Made by a program: the position numbers and the translations under genes. Positions 1 through 7,615 of a stretch of DNA of 20,123 bases are shown piece by piece (position 1 is the first letter of the stretch; the number at the start of each line of letters is the position of its first letter). The stretch is from the NCBI GenBank assembly GCA_016873905.1, contig VGVU01000012.1:1-20123 (forward strand). Reading direction: 5' to 3'. This DNA is from Betaproteobacteria bacterium. Its GTDB lineage: Bacteria > Pseudomonadota > Gammaproteobacteria > Burkholderiales > Thiobacillaceae. The notes under the pieces are model-generated. The model saw only the letters and a program-made list of their open reading frames with translations, made no database searches and had not been told where the DNA came from.

Positions 1-314
1 GCAAGCAACACAAAAACGAGATCCACCGGCATCCCGTCGGGCGCATCGTAATCCAAGGGTGTGGCCAGGCGGAAAAAGGCGCAGACCGCCTCCTTAAGCC
101 CCTTGATGCGACCATGGGGAATGGCAATCCCATACCCCAGCGCCGTCGATCCCAGCTTCTCACGGGAGAACAGGCTATCGAACACCTCCGCAGAAGAGAC
201 CCCATGGCTCGCCTCGATGAGGCATCCCGCCTCTTCCAGCAAGCGTTTCTTGCTGGCGATGCTGGCCCCCGCCACGACATTGGCAGGGGCCAGCCATTTC
301 GCAATCAGGTTCAT
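1..314 (-). CDS. ptsN: PTS IIA-like nitrogen regulatory protein EIIA-Ntr (partial, C-terminus beyond window edge)
   Basis: This is the N-terminal 104 residues of the EIIA-Ntr protein. In the family it is the terminal phosphoacceptor of the PTS-Ntr chain (PtsP-PtsO-PtsN) and regulates potassium and nitrogen metabolism rather than sugar uptake. The fold is recognisable from the helix-rich start, the segment GYGIAIPHGR with the candidate phosphorylated His at residue 67, and the following VCAFFRL strand. The full protein is usually about 150 residues, so roughly a third lies outside the window. The ATG at 314 is the first in-frame start giving the conserved MNLIAKWLAP beginning. No good Shine-Dalgarno precedes it. 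It lies 18 bases after the hpf stop, in the rpoN-hpf-ptsN order common in proteobacteria. Confidence 0.93.
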   Translation of the reverse strand, partial: MNLIAKWLAPANVVAGASIASKKRLLEEAGCLIEASHGVSSAEVFDSLFSREKLGSTALGYGIAIPHGRIKGLKEAVCAFFRLATPLDYDAPDGMPVDLVFVLL

Positions 315-332
315 GACATCACGACCAGCACA

Positions 333-659
333 TCAATCCATGCTGGCGCGTTTGATGCCACCTTCGTCGCGGTGCACGGCGCCCAGCTTTTCCTTGTGCT
401 TGACGATCTGGCGGTCCAGCTTCTCTTCCAGTGCGTCGATGGCGGCATACATGTCCGGCTGAATCGCCTCGACATGGATATCCTTACCGGGGAGATGAAC
501 CTGAGCCTCGGCCTTGTGATTCAACTTCTCAACGCTCAGTGTCACGGTGACATCAATGACATGGTCAAAATGGTGACTAATGCGCTTCACGCGGTCTTCA
601 ACATAGCTGCGGATAGCCGAAGTGATTTCGAGGTGATGACCAGTAACGATAAGGTTCAT
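333..659 (-). CDS. hpf: Ribosome hibernation-promoting factor, short form
   Basis: This small protein (108 residues) of the HPF/RaiA/YfiA family binds the 30S decoding channel in stationary phase and promotes inactive ribosome dimers. The start MNLIVTGHHLEIT, the central segment DVTVTLSVEKLNHKAEAQVH and the basic helix EEKLDRQIVKHKEKL are family hallmarks. The length fits short HPF; there is no C-terminal dimerisation domain of the long type. An upstream in-frame ATG at 704 would add 15 residues overlapping rpoN. I prefer 659 because TTGGAG lies 6 bases before it and it gives the conserved N-terminus. The gene follows rpoN by 41 bases; that gap holds a terminator-like hairpin, so hpf expression may be partly uncoupled from rpoN. 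Confidence 0.95.
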   Translation of the reverse strand: MNLIVTGHHLEITSAIRSYVEDRVKRISHHFDHVIDVTVTLSVEKLNHKAEAQVHLPGKDIHVEAIQPDMYAAIDALEEKLDRQIVKHKEKLGAVHRDEGGIKRASMD

Positions 660-665
660 GTTGAA

Positions 666-671
666 CTCCAA
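666..671 (-). promoter_or_regulatory. Shine-Dalgarno site of hpf
   Basis: On the minus strand TTGGAG precedes the ATG at 659 with 6 bases between. It decides the hpf start in favour of 659 over the upstream in-frame ATG at 704. Few other genes in this window have such a site. Confidence 0.7.
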
Positions 672-676
672 GTGGT

Positions 677-700
677 TAAAAACGCCGGGCAGTGCCCGGT
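677..700 (-). terminator. Candidate intrinsic terminator or attenuator between rpoN and hpf
   Basis: On the minus strand the perfect 6-bp stem CCGGGC / GCCCGG closes a 3-base loop (ACT), and CG plus five T follow. It begins just after the rpoN stop and ends before the hpf Shine-Dalgarno. The all-GC stem and the T-run match a short rho-independent terminator. The short T-run suggests partial termination. Basis: seen in sequence; function is inferred. Confidence 0.55.
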
Positions 701-2140
701 TCAAACAATCCTCCGGCGTTGCGTCGCCGGCTCAATATGCATCTGTTCCCGGTATTTTGCCACGGTCCGGCGCGCAATCCGAAACCCTTGTTGACCTAAG
801 GCATCCGACAAGGTCTGATCCGACAGGGGCTGCGATGCCTTCTCGGCCCGAATCATCTGCCGCAACACGGCCTTGATGGCCTGGCTGGACGCCGTCTCAC
901 CGGCATCCGTCGCCACCGCATTGCTGAACAGGTGCTTGAACTCGATCACCCCCCGGGGGGTAAGCATGTACTTCTGCGTCGTCGCCCGAGAGATCGTCGA
1001 TTCGTGCAGACCCAACTGATCGGCCACATCGCGCAAGATCAAGGGCCGCAAACCGGTGTCCCCGTGTTCCAGCCACCCCTGTTGGTGCGCCACCAAGGCC
1101 CGCGCCACCCTCAGGATGGTCTCAAAACGCTGCTGCACGCTACGAATCATCCAACGCGCCTCCTGCAACTGGGCCGCCAGCGTGCTCCCGCCTTCCTGAT
1201 GGTTGAGGATGTTGGCATAAAGCGCATTGACGCGCAGACGCGGCATCGCCTCGGCATTGAGCTGAACCTGCCAATGGGCCTTGGCGCCCGTTCCGGTCTT
1301 GCGCACGATCACATCGGGAATGACATATTGCGTCGCCACGGCGGCATAGACCGCCCCAGGCCGCGGATTGAGCGAGGCCAGCAAGTCACGCACCGCCTGC
1401 AAATCCCCTTCGGAAGACAGCCCCAGAGCCCGCCGTAACTGACCGTACTCTCGCTCGGCCAACAAGGGCAGATGGTCGCTAACCAGCCGCAGCGCCTCCG
1501 TACGCCAAGGCGTGGTGACCGGCAGAGCCTGCAACTGCAGCCGCAAACACTCCCCCAGATCACGCCCACCGACCCCGACCGGATCCAAGCCCTGCAGCAC
1601 CCGCAAGGCCACCTCCAGGCGCTCGTGCTCGTCCTCCGGCGAGTCTGGCAACAGGGCCGCCAACTCCTTCATATCAGTAGACAAATAGCCATCTTCACCG
1701 AGCGACTCGATCAGGATCTGGACCCGCTGCCGTATCGGCTCAGCGAGCCGCATCATGGCCACCTGATCCAGCAGATGCTGGCGCAGACTCAGCCCGGCCT
1801 GATCTTTGAGGTTGAAACCCTCTTCAAAGCCATACTCCTGGCCCTGTTTGCCGGCCCCGCCGCCCTCACCCCAGGCCAGATCCAGCGCCACCTCATCCCC
1901 CCCGCCGCCACGATCGGCCTCGGTAGCATGCATCTCAGGGTCTGCGTCCCCCTGCGCGGACTCACTGCCCGCCGACCCCAGCGGCAGATCATCACATTCC
2001 AACAGGGGGTTTTGCTGCAAAAGAGCACTGATCTCCTGATTGAGATCTAGGCTCGACATCTGCAACAAACGAATTGACTGCTGAAGTTGCGGCGTCAGGG
2101 CCAGTTGGGCGCGCAGCCCAAGATGAAGGTTTTGTTTCAC
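701..2140 (-). CDS. rpoN: RNA polymerase sigma-54 factor
   Basis: Sigma-54 directs RNA polymerase to -24/-12 promoters and needs AAA+ activators. The order of regions is visible. Region I (residues 1-50) is Gln/Leu-rich and starts KQNLHLGLRAQLALTPQLQQ. Region II (about 51-115) is acidic and glycine-rich. The core-binding domain follows, then a helix-turn-helix at about 368-390 (DVADQLGLHESTISRA) and the diagnostic RpoN box ARRTVAKYRE at 456-465. A GTG start at 2140 gives 479 residues, close to the 477 of E. coli, and begins at conserved region I. An in-frame upstream ATG at 2212 would add 24 unrelated residues and overlap lptB by 56 bases, so I rejected it. The start lies 16 bases after the lptB stop and has no clear Shine-Dalgarno. 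Confidence 0.97.
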   Translation of the reverse strand: MKQNLHLGLRAQLALTPQLQQSIRLLQMSSLDLNQEISALLQQNPLLECDDLPLGSAGSESAQGDADPEMHATEADRGGGGDEVALDLAWGEGGGAGKQGQEYGFEEGFNLKDQAGLSLRQHLLDQVAMMRLAEPIRQRVQILIESLGEDGYLSTDMKELAALLPDSPEDEHERLEVALRVLQGLDPVGVGGRDLGECLRLQLQALPVTTPWRTEALRLVSDHLPLLAEREYGQLRRALGLSSEGDLQAVRDLLASLNPRPGAVYAAVATQYVIPDVIVRKTGTGAKAHWQVQLNAEAMPRLRVNALYANILNHQEGGSTLAAQLQEARWMIRSVQQRFETILRVARALVAHQQGWLEHGDTGLRPLILRDVADQLGLHESTISRATTQKYMLTPRGVIEFKHLFSNAVATDAGETASSQAIKAVLRQMIRAEKASQPLSDQTLSDALGQQGFRIARRTVAKYREQMHIEPATQRRRIV

Positions 2141-2156
2141 GCAAAGGGACTCAAAA

Positions 2157-2879
2157 TCAGAGCCGGAAGCCTTCACCGAGATAGACCCGGCGTACATCCT
2201 CATTGTAGACAATCTCGTCAGGACGGCCAGAAGTCATGACCCGCCCCTCGCTGAGGATGTAGGCACGATCGCAGATACCGAGCATCTCGCGCACATTGTG
2301 GTCGGTAATCAGGACCCCAATGTCACGCTCCACCAGAAAGCGAATGATTTTCTGGATATCAACCACAGAGAGCGGGTCGATGCCGGCAAAGGGCTCGTCG
2401 AGCAACACAAAACGGGGGCGCATGGCCAGGGTACGGGCTATCTCCACCCGCCGCCGCTCGCCGCCGGACAGGCTGGTCGCCGCCGCGTCGCGCAGGTGAT
2501 CAATGTGCAGGTCATCGAGCAAATGCTGCAGATGCTCCTCCACGGCGGCCCCTTTGTGGCCCTGCAACTCCAGGATGGCGGAGATATTGTCGGCCACCGT
2601 CATGCGCCGGAAGATCGAGCTCTCCTGAGGAAGGTAAGACAATCCCAGCCGGGCACGACGATAGACCGGTTCATGGGTAACCTCGTGCTCATCAATAAAG
2701 ATCTGCCCGCCATCGACCGGCACCAGGCCCACCAGCATGTAAAACGAAGTGGTCTTTCCGGCCCCGTTCGGCCCCAAAAGGCCGACGACCTCGCCGCTCG
2801 CAACCTCGATGGAGACATCCTGCAGGATCGTCCGGCGCCGATAACGCTTGCGCAGACCCACCGCGCGCAACAGACTCAT
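2157..2879 (-). CDS. lptB: LPS export ABC transporter ATP-binding protein LptB
   Basis: Cytoplasmic ATPase of the LptB2FGC complex, which extracts LPS from the inner membrane and drives it across the LptA bridge. All ABC motifs are present: Walker A GPNGAGKTT at 36-44, Q-loop Gln 85 (YLPQESSIFRRMTV, typical of LptB), signature LSGGE at 137-141, Walker B FVLLDEP at 157-163 and the switch His 194. The length, 240 residues, matches the family. Its ATG overlaps the lptA stop in ATGA (4 bases), which suggests translational coupling. It is followed by rpoN, a very common arrangement. lptF and lptG are not in the window and are usually encoded elsewhere. Confidence 0.98.
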   Translation of the reverse strand: MSLLRAVGLRKRYRRRTILQDVSIEVASGEVVGLLGPNGAGKTTSFYMLVGLVPVDGGQIFIDEHEVTHEPVYRRARLGLSYLPQESSIFRRMTVADNISAILELQGHKGAAVEEHLQHLLDDLHIDHLRDAAATSLSGGERRRVEIARTLAMRPRFVLLDEPFAGIDPLSVVDIQKIIRFLVERDIGVLITDHNVREMLGICDRAYILSEGRVMTSGRPDEIVYNEDVRRVYLGEGFRL

Positions 2880-3475
2880 TTAGACGCGGCCGGCATGGCC
2901 GGAGCAGACTTTGCTGGCAGGGGTGCTGGGATAGGATCCTTATCCGCCGCAGGCCCTGTCGAGGCCGGCGTCTTGCTCTGGATCACCGCAATGACCCGAC
3001 CTGGCGCGGACGGTGTTGCACCCCCGCGCGCCTGGTAAACCTGGCTGCGCATGTCGTAAACGACACTATCGCTATGCATTTCCTGCAGATTGCCGCGTTT
3101 CAGGCGGGCCTGCCCGGTCAGCTTGACGATCTCGGTGCGGCCATCGTAATCGATGCGCTCAGCCCAGCCCTCTATGATGTGTCCGGTACCCTCTTCCTTT
3201 TGCCGGAATTGCGCCGGGCGGCCGTAGGCTGTACCGGTATTCAAGCCTCCGGCATCCTGCGCGATCTCGATCCGATCGCCATCAATCTGCATGCTGCCAC
3301 GGGTCAGAACAACGCCCCCCTCATAAACGGTCAGTTTGCGGGCATCGTCGAGCCGCAAGCTGGCCGCATTGATATAGACAGGCTGCGCCATGTCGGCCTT
3401 TTCGGCCCATGCGCAGGCCGCTGTCCACAGGAGGGCGGCCAAGACAGCATTCGACATTAAATTTTTATTTTTCAT
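2876..3475 (-). CDS. lptA: Periplasmic LPS transport protein LptA
   Basis: LptA forms the periplasmic bridge that carries LPS from LptC to LptD. A signal peptide covers residues 1-24 (MKNKNLMSNAVLAALLWTAA then CAWA, likely cut before EKAD). The OstA/LptA beta-jellyroll follows, with YINAASLRLDD and YEGGVVLTRGSMQIDGDRIEI. The C-terminal 45 or so residues are rich in Ala and Pro (PAPLPAKSAPAMPAASK) and look disordered. Cys 21 sits in TAAC, but without a Leu at -3 it is a poor lipobox, so I call it soluble. The ATG at 3475 is chosen because GAGGAG lies 5 bases upstream; a GTG two codons earlier would have no room for this site. It overlaps the lptC end by 11 bases. The first codons are strikingly A/T-rich. 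Confidence 0.93.
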   Translation of the reverse strand: MKNKNLMSNAVLAALLWTAACAWAEKADMAQPVYINAASLRLDDARKLTVYEGGVVLTRGSMQIDGDRIEIAQDAGGLNTGTAYGRPAQFRQKEEGTGHIIEGWAERIDYDGRTEIVKLTGQARLKRGNLQEMHSDSVVYDMRSQVYQARGGATPSAPGRVIAVIQSKTPASTGPAADKDPIPAPLPAKSAPAMPAASK

Positions 3476-4043
3476 AGACACTCCTCACTGGCCCGGCAAA
3501 CTGCATGATGCGTGACTTGCCATCGGCCTCCATGCCCTGCGCATCAATACGGATCCGGCCCTGTCTTACCTGGACGGGCTTATCCGTCCGCACCCGATCC
3601 ATGTTCAGCATGACCCGCAGGTAGTCCGTCGTCAAGACAAGGGTCTCGCCCCCGCGACTCGCCTCGCGCTGCAATCGTACCTCATCCAGAAAATAAAAAT
3701 TGTCGTGATCTTCGGAAACCAGACCCCGCCGGGCCGTGATCTGCATCGGACTCCCCGCGGCCTGGAAACGATCGTAGCGCGGCTCAACCAGGCGCAGGGT
3801 GTCATCGTCCAGAAAATGCGTCATGCGCTGTGCCGTCAAGACCTGCGTCGTCGAAGACTGACGGCTCACCGAGGTCAGGCGCAGATCTTCAATAATCGTC
3901 CCGGGTTCGTGGCGAAACCCCCGCATGTCGAACAAATCAGCGAGGTGCGACACATCCTTCAACCACAGGGAAAGCATGGCCAGAATGGCCACCGTCACCA
4001 TGGGCAGCACGGAACCAGCACGCCATGATGCCATCATCGCCAT
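3465..4043 (-). CDS. lptC: LPS export inner-membrane protein LptC
   Basis: LptC is the bitopic inner-membrane partner of LptB2FG that hands LPS to LptA. One membrane segment is seen at about 11-28 (SVLPMVTVAILAMLSLWL), followed by a periplasmic LptC domain with FRHEPGTIIEDLRL, RYDRF and LTTDYLRVMLNMDRVRTDKPVQV. The ATG at 4043 gives 192 residues (E. coli 191) and lies one base after the kdsC stop (TGACATG). A longer version from 4115 would run 72 bases back into kdsC and is unlikely. There is no clear Shine-Dalgarno, so translation probably depends on coupling to kdsC. LptC is poorly conserved in sequence; the call rests on the TM-plus-beta pattern and the position before lptA and lptB. Confidence 0.9.
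   Translation of the reverse strand: MAMMASWRAGSVLPMVTVAILAMLSLWLKDVSHLADLFDMRGFRHEPGTIIEDLRLTSVSRQSSTTQVLTAQRMTHFLDDDTLRLVEPRYDRFQAAGSPMQITARRGLVSEDHDNFYFLDEVRLQREASRGGETLVLTTDYLRVMLNMDRVRTDKPVQVRQGRIRIDAQGMEADGKSRIMQFAGPVRSVYEK
3481..3486 (-). promoter_or_regulatory. Shine-Dalgarno site of lptA
   Basis: GAGGAG on the minus strand, 5 bases before the ATG at 3475 and lying inside the 3' end of lptC. It fixes the lptA start and shows that lptA has its own ribosome entry despite the overlap. Confidence 0.7.
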
Positions 4044-4044
4044 G

Positions 4045-4581
4045 TCAGCGATCGTACAAGGCGAGTTGCGCGGCCCAAGTTCCTTGCGCCCGCATAATGA
4101 GTTCACACAGTGCACGTGCCGCGCCGCGCCCCCCTTGATGCGGGGTCACAAAATGCGCTCGCGCCAGGACCTCGTCCGGGGCCTCCGGCACGGTCACGGC
4201 AAGGCCGCAGCGCCGCAGGATGGGAAGGTCAACCAGATCGTCACCGATACAGGCCACCTCGTCGTGGCTCAGGCCCGCCTCGCGACACAATTTTTCGTAG
4301 GCATCCAGCTTGTCCTCGGCGCCCTGATAAATACGCTCAATCCCCAGGTTTTTTGCCCGATGCAAGACCACATTCGAGGTGCGCCCAGTGATGATGGCTG
4401 GCTCGACCCCGCTGGCCTTAAGCATCTTGATGCCATGACCGTCACGCGAATTGAAGGCCTTGTATTCGTGCCCCTCGTTGTCGAAAAACAGACTGCCATC
4501 GGTCAGCACCCCGTCCACATCAAAGATCACCATACGAATACGGGATGCCCGCGCCAGAACCTGCTCGTATGTCTCTGCCAT
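4045..4581 (-). CDS. kdsC: 3-deoxy-D-manno-octulosonate 8-phosphate phosphatase
   Basis: KdsC removes the phosphate from Kdo8P to give Kdo, the first inner-core sugar of LPS. It is a cap-less C1-type HAD phosphatase. Motif I DVDGVLTDG gives the nucleophile Asp 21 and acid/base Asp 23, motif II is Thr 65 (IITGRTS), motif III Lys 91, and motif IV IGDD at 112-115. The C-terminal HFVTPHQGGRGAARALCELI is the typical KdsC tail. The ATG at 4581 gives 178 residues and shares one base with the kdsD stop (TAATG). A GGGGTGGTG stretch upstream may act as a weak Shine-Dalgarno. Longer in-frame starts would lie within kdsD and I rejected them. Confidence 0.97.
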   Translation of the reverse strand: MAETYEQVLARASRIRMVIFDVDGVLTDGSLFFDNEGHEYKAFNSRDGHGIKMLKASGVEPAIITGRTSNVVLHRAKNLGIERIYQGAEDKLDAYEKLCREAGLSHDEVACIGDDLVDLPILRRCGLAVTVPEAPDEVLARAHFVTPHQGGRGAARALCELIMRAQGTWAAQLALYDR

Positions 4582-5579
4582 TACACCACCCCCGCACGCA
4601 ACAGGTCGTGCATATTCAGCGCCCCCACCAAGCGGTTGTCCGCATCGACAACCAACATCCCATTGACGCGCCACTCCTGCATGCGCTCGACCGCCTCTAC
4701 CGCCAGGGCATCGGCGTGGATCGTCCGCGGGCCGGCCTTCATGACCTCACGAATGGACGCTCCGCGCACATCGACATCGCGATCCAGGCAACGCCGCAGG
4801 TCGCCGTCGGTAAAGATTCCCACCAGGCCGCCTGCGGCATCGACGATGGCCGTCATGCCCAGACCCTTCCGCGTCATTTCAAGCAGGCCCGCCTTGAGGC
4901 TGGCCGCATCACTCACCACCGGCAGGGCCTCGCCGCTGTGCATCAGGTCACGCACATGGACCAACAGGCGCCGCCCCAACGAGCCCCCCGGATGGGTGCG
5001 CGCAAAATCCTCCGCCGTGAAGCCACGCGCATGCAGGGTCGCCACCGTCAGGGCATCCCCAATGGCCAGGGCCGCCGTCGTGCTGGCGGTCGGTGCCAGA
5101 TTGAGAGGGCAGGCCTCCTGGGCCACAGCCGCCGCCAGATGCAGATTAGCCTCGCGCGCCAGGGTTGATTCCGGATTGCCGGTAATGGCGATCAGATAGG
5201 CCCCGCGCCGCTTGATCAGGGGCAAGATACTGACCAACTCGCCGCTCTCGCCCGAATTTGACAGGGCAATCACCACATCGTCGTGCTGAATCATGCCCAG
5301 GTCGCCATGGCTGGCCTCGCCGGGATGGACGAAGAAGGCCGGTGTTCCCGTTGAGGCCAGGCTGGCGGCGATCTTGCCGCCAATATGGCCGGACTTGCCC
5401 ATGCCACTGACCACCACACGCCCCCGGCACGCCAGCAAGGCCCGGACAGCCGATACCAATTCCGGCCCAAGATGCTCGGCTAGCGCCGTCAGCGCCTCGG
5501 CCTCGATCTCAAGGGTACGGCGTCCCATAGCGAGAATCTCGTGATCTGGACACATGTGAGGAGTGGCAGGAGCTGTCAT
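4581..5579 (-). CDS. kdsD: D-arabinose 5-phosphate isomerase
   Basis: KdsD interconverts D-ribulose 5-phosphate and D-arabinose 5-phosphate, the first committed step to Kdo. A SIS domain covers about 35-185 (VVVSGMGKSGHIGGKIAASL, ALSNSGES, THPGGSLGRRL) and two CBS domains cover about 205-332 (VGIFTDGDLRR, LVGALNMHDLL). The four residues known to matter in E. coli KdsD (Lys 59, Glu 111, Glu 152, His 193) align with Lys 62, Glu 114, Glu 155 and His 196. The ATG at 5579 gives 332 residues (E. coli 328). ATGs at 5591 and 5555 are alternatives. The first overlaps a TACAAT -10-like box, so I disfavour it. No start has a good Shine-Dalgarno. It is probably the first gene of the LPS cluster. Confidence 0.95.
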   Translation of the reverse strand: MTAPATPHMCPDHEILAMGRRTLEIEAEALTALAEHLGPELVSAVRALLACRGRVVVSGMGKSGHIGGKIAASLASTGTPAFFVHPGEASHGDLGMIQHDDVVIALSNSGESGELVSILPLIKRRGAYLIAITGNPESTLAREANLHLAAAVAQEACPLNLAPTASTTAALAIGDALTVATLHARGFTAEDFARTHPGGSLGRRLLVHVRDLMHSGEALPVVSDAASLKAGLLEMTRKGLGMTAIVDAAGGLVGIFTDGDLRRCLDRDVDVRGASIREVMKAGPRTIHADALAVEAVERMQEWRVNGMLVVDADNRLVGALNMHDLLRAGVV

Positions 5580-5589
5580 AATGAGGCGC

Positions 5590-5595
5590 ATTGTA
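5590..5595 (-). promoter_or_regulatory. Candidate -10 box for the kdsD-lpt cluster
   Basis: TACAAT on the minus strand (5 of 6 to consensus) lies 10 bases before the chosen kdsD ATG in the 65-base gap between divergent kdsD and the antiporter gene. The -35 region at 17-18 bases is poor (GTGGTA / TGTGGT). If used, the leader would be only a few bases long. Confidence 0.3.
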
Positions 5596-5644
5596 GCGTG
5601 ACCTTTATCTTCTACCACAGACAACCGGTACACGAACAGAAACG

Positions 5645-7609
5645 ATGCACACCACCCTGGGCCTGGTCCTCATCCTTCTCGCTGCCGCGGTACTCAGCAC
5701 CGCCCTGTTTCGCAGCCTGCGTCTGCCGGCCATGCTGGGCTATGTCACGGTCGGCATCCTGATGGGGCCCTCGGGTTTCAGCCTTGCCAACAACGATGCC
5801 GAAACCCATGCCCTGGCCGAGTTTGGCATCGTGTTTCTGATGTTCTCCATCGGACTGGAATTTTCTCTCAGCCGTCTGCGGGCCATGCGCGGGCTCGTCT
5901 TCGGACTCGGCGGCCTGCAGGTTGGCCTAACCCTGCTGGTTGCCGCCGGCATTGGCTGGTCACTGGGCTTTTCCATTACAGAAGGTATCGTTCTGGGCGG
6001 CATCCTGGCCATGTCATCGACGGCCATTGTCAGCAAGATCCTCGCCGACCGGGGCGAACTCGACACCCCGCACGGCCAAATGATCATCGGCATTCTGCTG
6101 TTCCAGGACCTTGCCGTCGTACCGCTGATGATCTTCATCCCCGCTGTGGCCAGCGGCGTCGGGCTCGGTTGGGCCCTGGGCGCTGCCGCCTTGAAGGCCA
6201 CCGCAGTTCTGGCTGTTATCCTGCTCCTGGGACAGCGCATCCTGCGGCCTTGGTTTCGCCTGGTGGCCGAACGCAAATCCTCCGAGCTCTTCATGCTCAA
6301 CGTCCTCTTCATTACCTTGGGCCTGGCTTATCTGACGGCTCAAGCGGGTCTGTCGCTGGCACTGGGCGCCTTTGTCGCCGGTATGCTGATCTCGGAAACG
6401 GAATACCGCTTCCAGGTGGAAAGCGACATCCGTCCTTTTCGCGATGTCCTCATGGGGCTCTTCTTCGTCACCATCGGCCTGTCCCTTGATCTTGCCACCG
6501 TAATCGGGCAACTCCCCGCCGTGCTGATCGTTCTGCTCCTCGCGACCGTGGTCAAATTGGCCCTCATATTCCCGCTGGGACGCCTGCACACCCCCCACGC
6601 CTCCGACGCCTTGTTGACCGGGATTGGACTCGCCCAGGCCGGCGAATTTGGCCTCGTCCTGCTCACGCTCGCGGGCGAGAGCCAACTCTTCGAACCCCAG
6701 TTACGGCAAGCCATTGCCGCCGGCATGGTCCTTTCGATGCTGATCGCCCCCCTCCTGCTCCAGCACAGCAGCCACATCGTGCTCAGAATTTGCGGCGGCA
6801 CCTGGCTGGAACGCGCTCGCGGCATCCACGAGATCTCCCGCAAGAGCTTCGGCATTGAAGAACATGTCATCCTCTGCGGCTACGGCCGGACAGGTCAGAG
6901 CATAGCTCGCATCCTGGAGGCCGAAGGCATTCCTTTCATCGCGTTGGATCACGATCCCAAACGCGTCAAGGCGGCGGCCGCGGCGGGTGACAATGTCGTG
7001 TTTGGCAACTGCAGCCGCCAGGAAGTTCTGATGGCAGCCGGCATCCGCCGCGCCAAGGCCCTCGTGATCAGCTTTGCCCATACCCCGACGGCGATCTCGG
7101 TTCTCGGTGCCGCCCGTCACCTGCACCCCGGCCTGCCTGTCTTGGTCCGTACTCTGGATGACTCCGACCTCGAAAAGGTCAAACAGGCCGGTGCCACCGA
7201 GGTCGTTTCCGAGGTCATGGAGGGCGCCCTGATGCTCGGATCACAAACCCTGTTAATGGCGGGAACGCCGCTGGGGCGGGTCCTCAAACACATCCGCCTG
7301 ATGCGCGAACAGCGCTACAGCACCCTGCGCGGCTTTTTCCAGGGGGCCAGCGATGACGAAGAATCGGGGCCTGCCCAAGAACGCCTGACCACCCTGCTCA
7401 TCGAGAAACACCGCATGGCGGCAGGTCGCAAGCTCAGCGAACTCGACCTCGTGAATGCCGCCGTCACCGTGGTTGCGGTGCGCCGCCACGGTATTCGTGC
7501 CGCAGACCCGTCACCGGATACGCGACTGCAAGCCGGCGACATGCTCGTTCTGCGCGGCCTGCCCGAAGATCTGGCCGCCATTACCGAACGCCTTTCCCGC
7601 CCGGTCTAG
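5645..7609 (+). CDS. Kef-type (CPA2) monovalent cation/proton antiporter with RCK domains
   Basis: A 654-residue inner-membrane transporter of the CPA2 family (KefB/KefC/YbaL-like). About 12 hydrophobic segments fill residues 1-385, including the conserved MSSTAIVSKILADR (123-136) and FQD at 153-155 in LLFQDLAVVPL. A cytoplasmic RCK_N (TrkA-N) domain starts at about 406 with the dinucleotide-binding GYGRTG at 412-417 and acidic Asp 435/Asp 437 ending the second strand. An RCK_C (TrkA-C) domain covers about 575-650. Known relatives exchange K+ or Na+ for H+ and are gated by nucleotides or glutathione adducts. No KefF/KefG-type partner is adjacent, so glutathione gating cannot be assumed and I give no symbol. 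It is divergent from kdsD and its stop lies 6 bases from the convergent pdxJ stop. No Shine-Dalgarno is evident. Confidence 0.93.
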   Translation: MHTTLGLVLILLAAAVLSTALFRSLRLPAMLGYVTVGILMGPSGFSLANNDAETHALAEFGIVFLMFSIGLEFSLSRLRAMRGLVFGLGGLQVGLTLLVAAGIGWSLGFSITEGIVLGGILAMSSTAIVSKILADRGELDTPHGQMIIGILLFQDLAVVPLMIFIPAVASGVGLGWALGAAALKATAVLAVILLLGQRILRPWFRLVAERKSSELFMLNVLFITLGLAYLTAQAGLSLALGAFVAGMLISETEYRFQVESDIRPFRDVLMGLFFVTIGLSLDLATVIGQLPAVLIVLLLATVVKLALIFPLGRLHTPHASDALLTGIGLAQAGEFGLVLLTLAGESQLFEPQLRQAIAAGMVLSMLIAPLLLQHSSHIVLRICGGTWLERARGIHEISRKSFGIEEHVILCGYGRTGQSIARILEAEGIPFIALDHDPKRVKAAAAAGDNVVFGNCSRQEVLMAAGIRRAKALVISFAHTPTAISVLGAARHLHPGLPVLVRTLDDSDLEKVKQAGATEVVSEVMEGALMLGSQTLLMAGTPLGRVLKHIRLMREQRYSTLRGFFQGASDDEESGPAQERLTTLLIEKHRMAAGRKLSELDLVNAAVTVVAVRRHGIRAADPSPDTRLQAGDMLVLRGLPEDLAAITERLSRPV

Positions 7610-7615
7610 GAAAAA

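Noticed and set aside
114..794. A 226-codon plus-strand frame over ptsN and hpf
   Set aside because: Both minus-strand genes have family motifs and hpf has a proper Shine-Dalgarno; the plus frame has neither.
3925..5199. A 424-codon open frame on the plus strand opposite lptC, kdsC and kdsD
   Set aside because: It is antisense to three well-conserved genes, is full of Arg/Pro/Ser low-complexity sequence, and has no recognisable domain. Long antisense frames are expected in GC-rich DNA.
5591..5644. Promoter for the Kef-type antiporter (TTGTAG at 5591)
   Set aside because: At 17 bases spacing the -10 position reads ACCACA, and no other convincing hexamer pair is visible.
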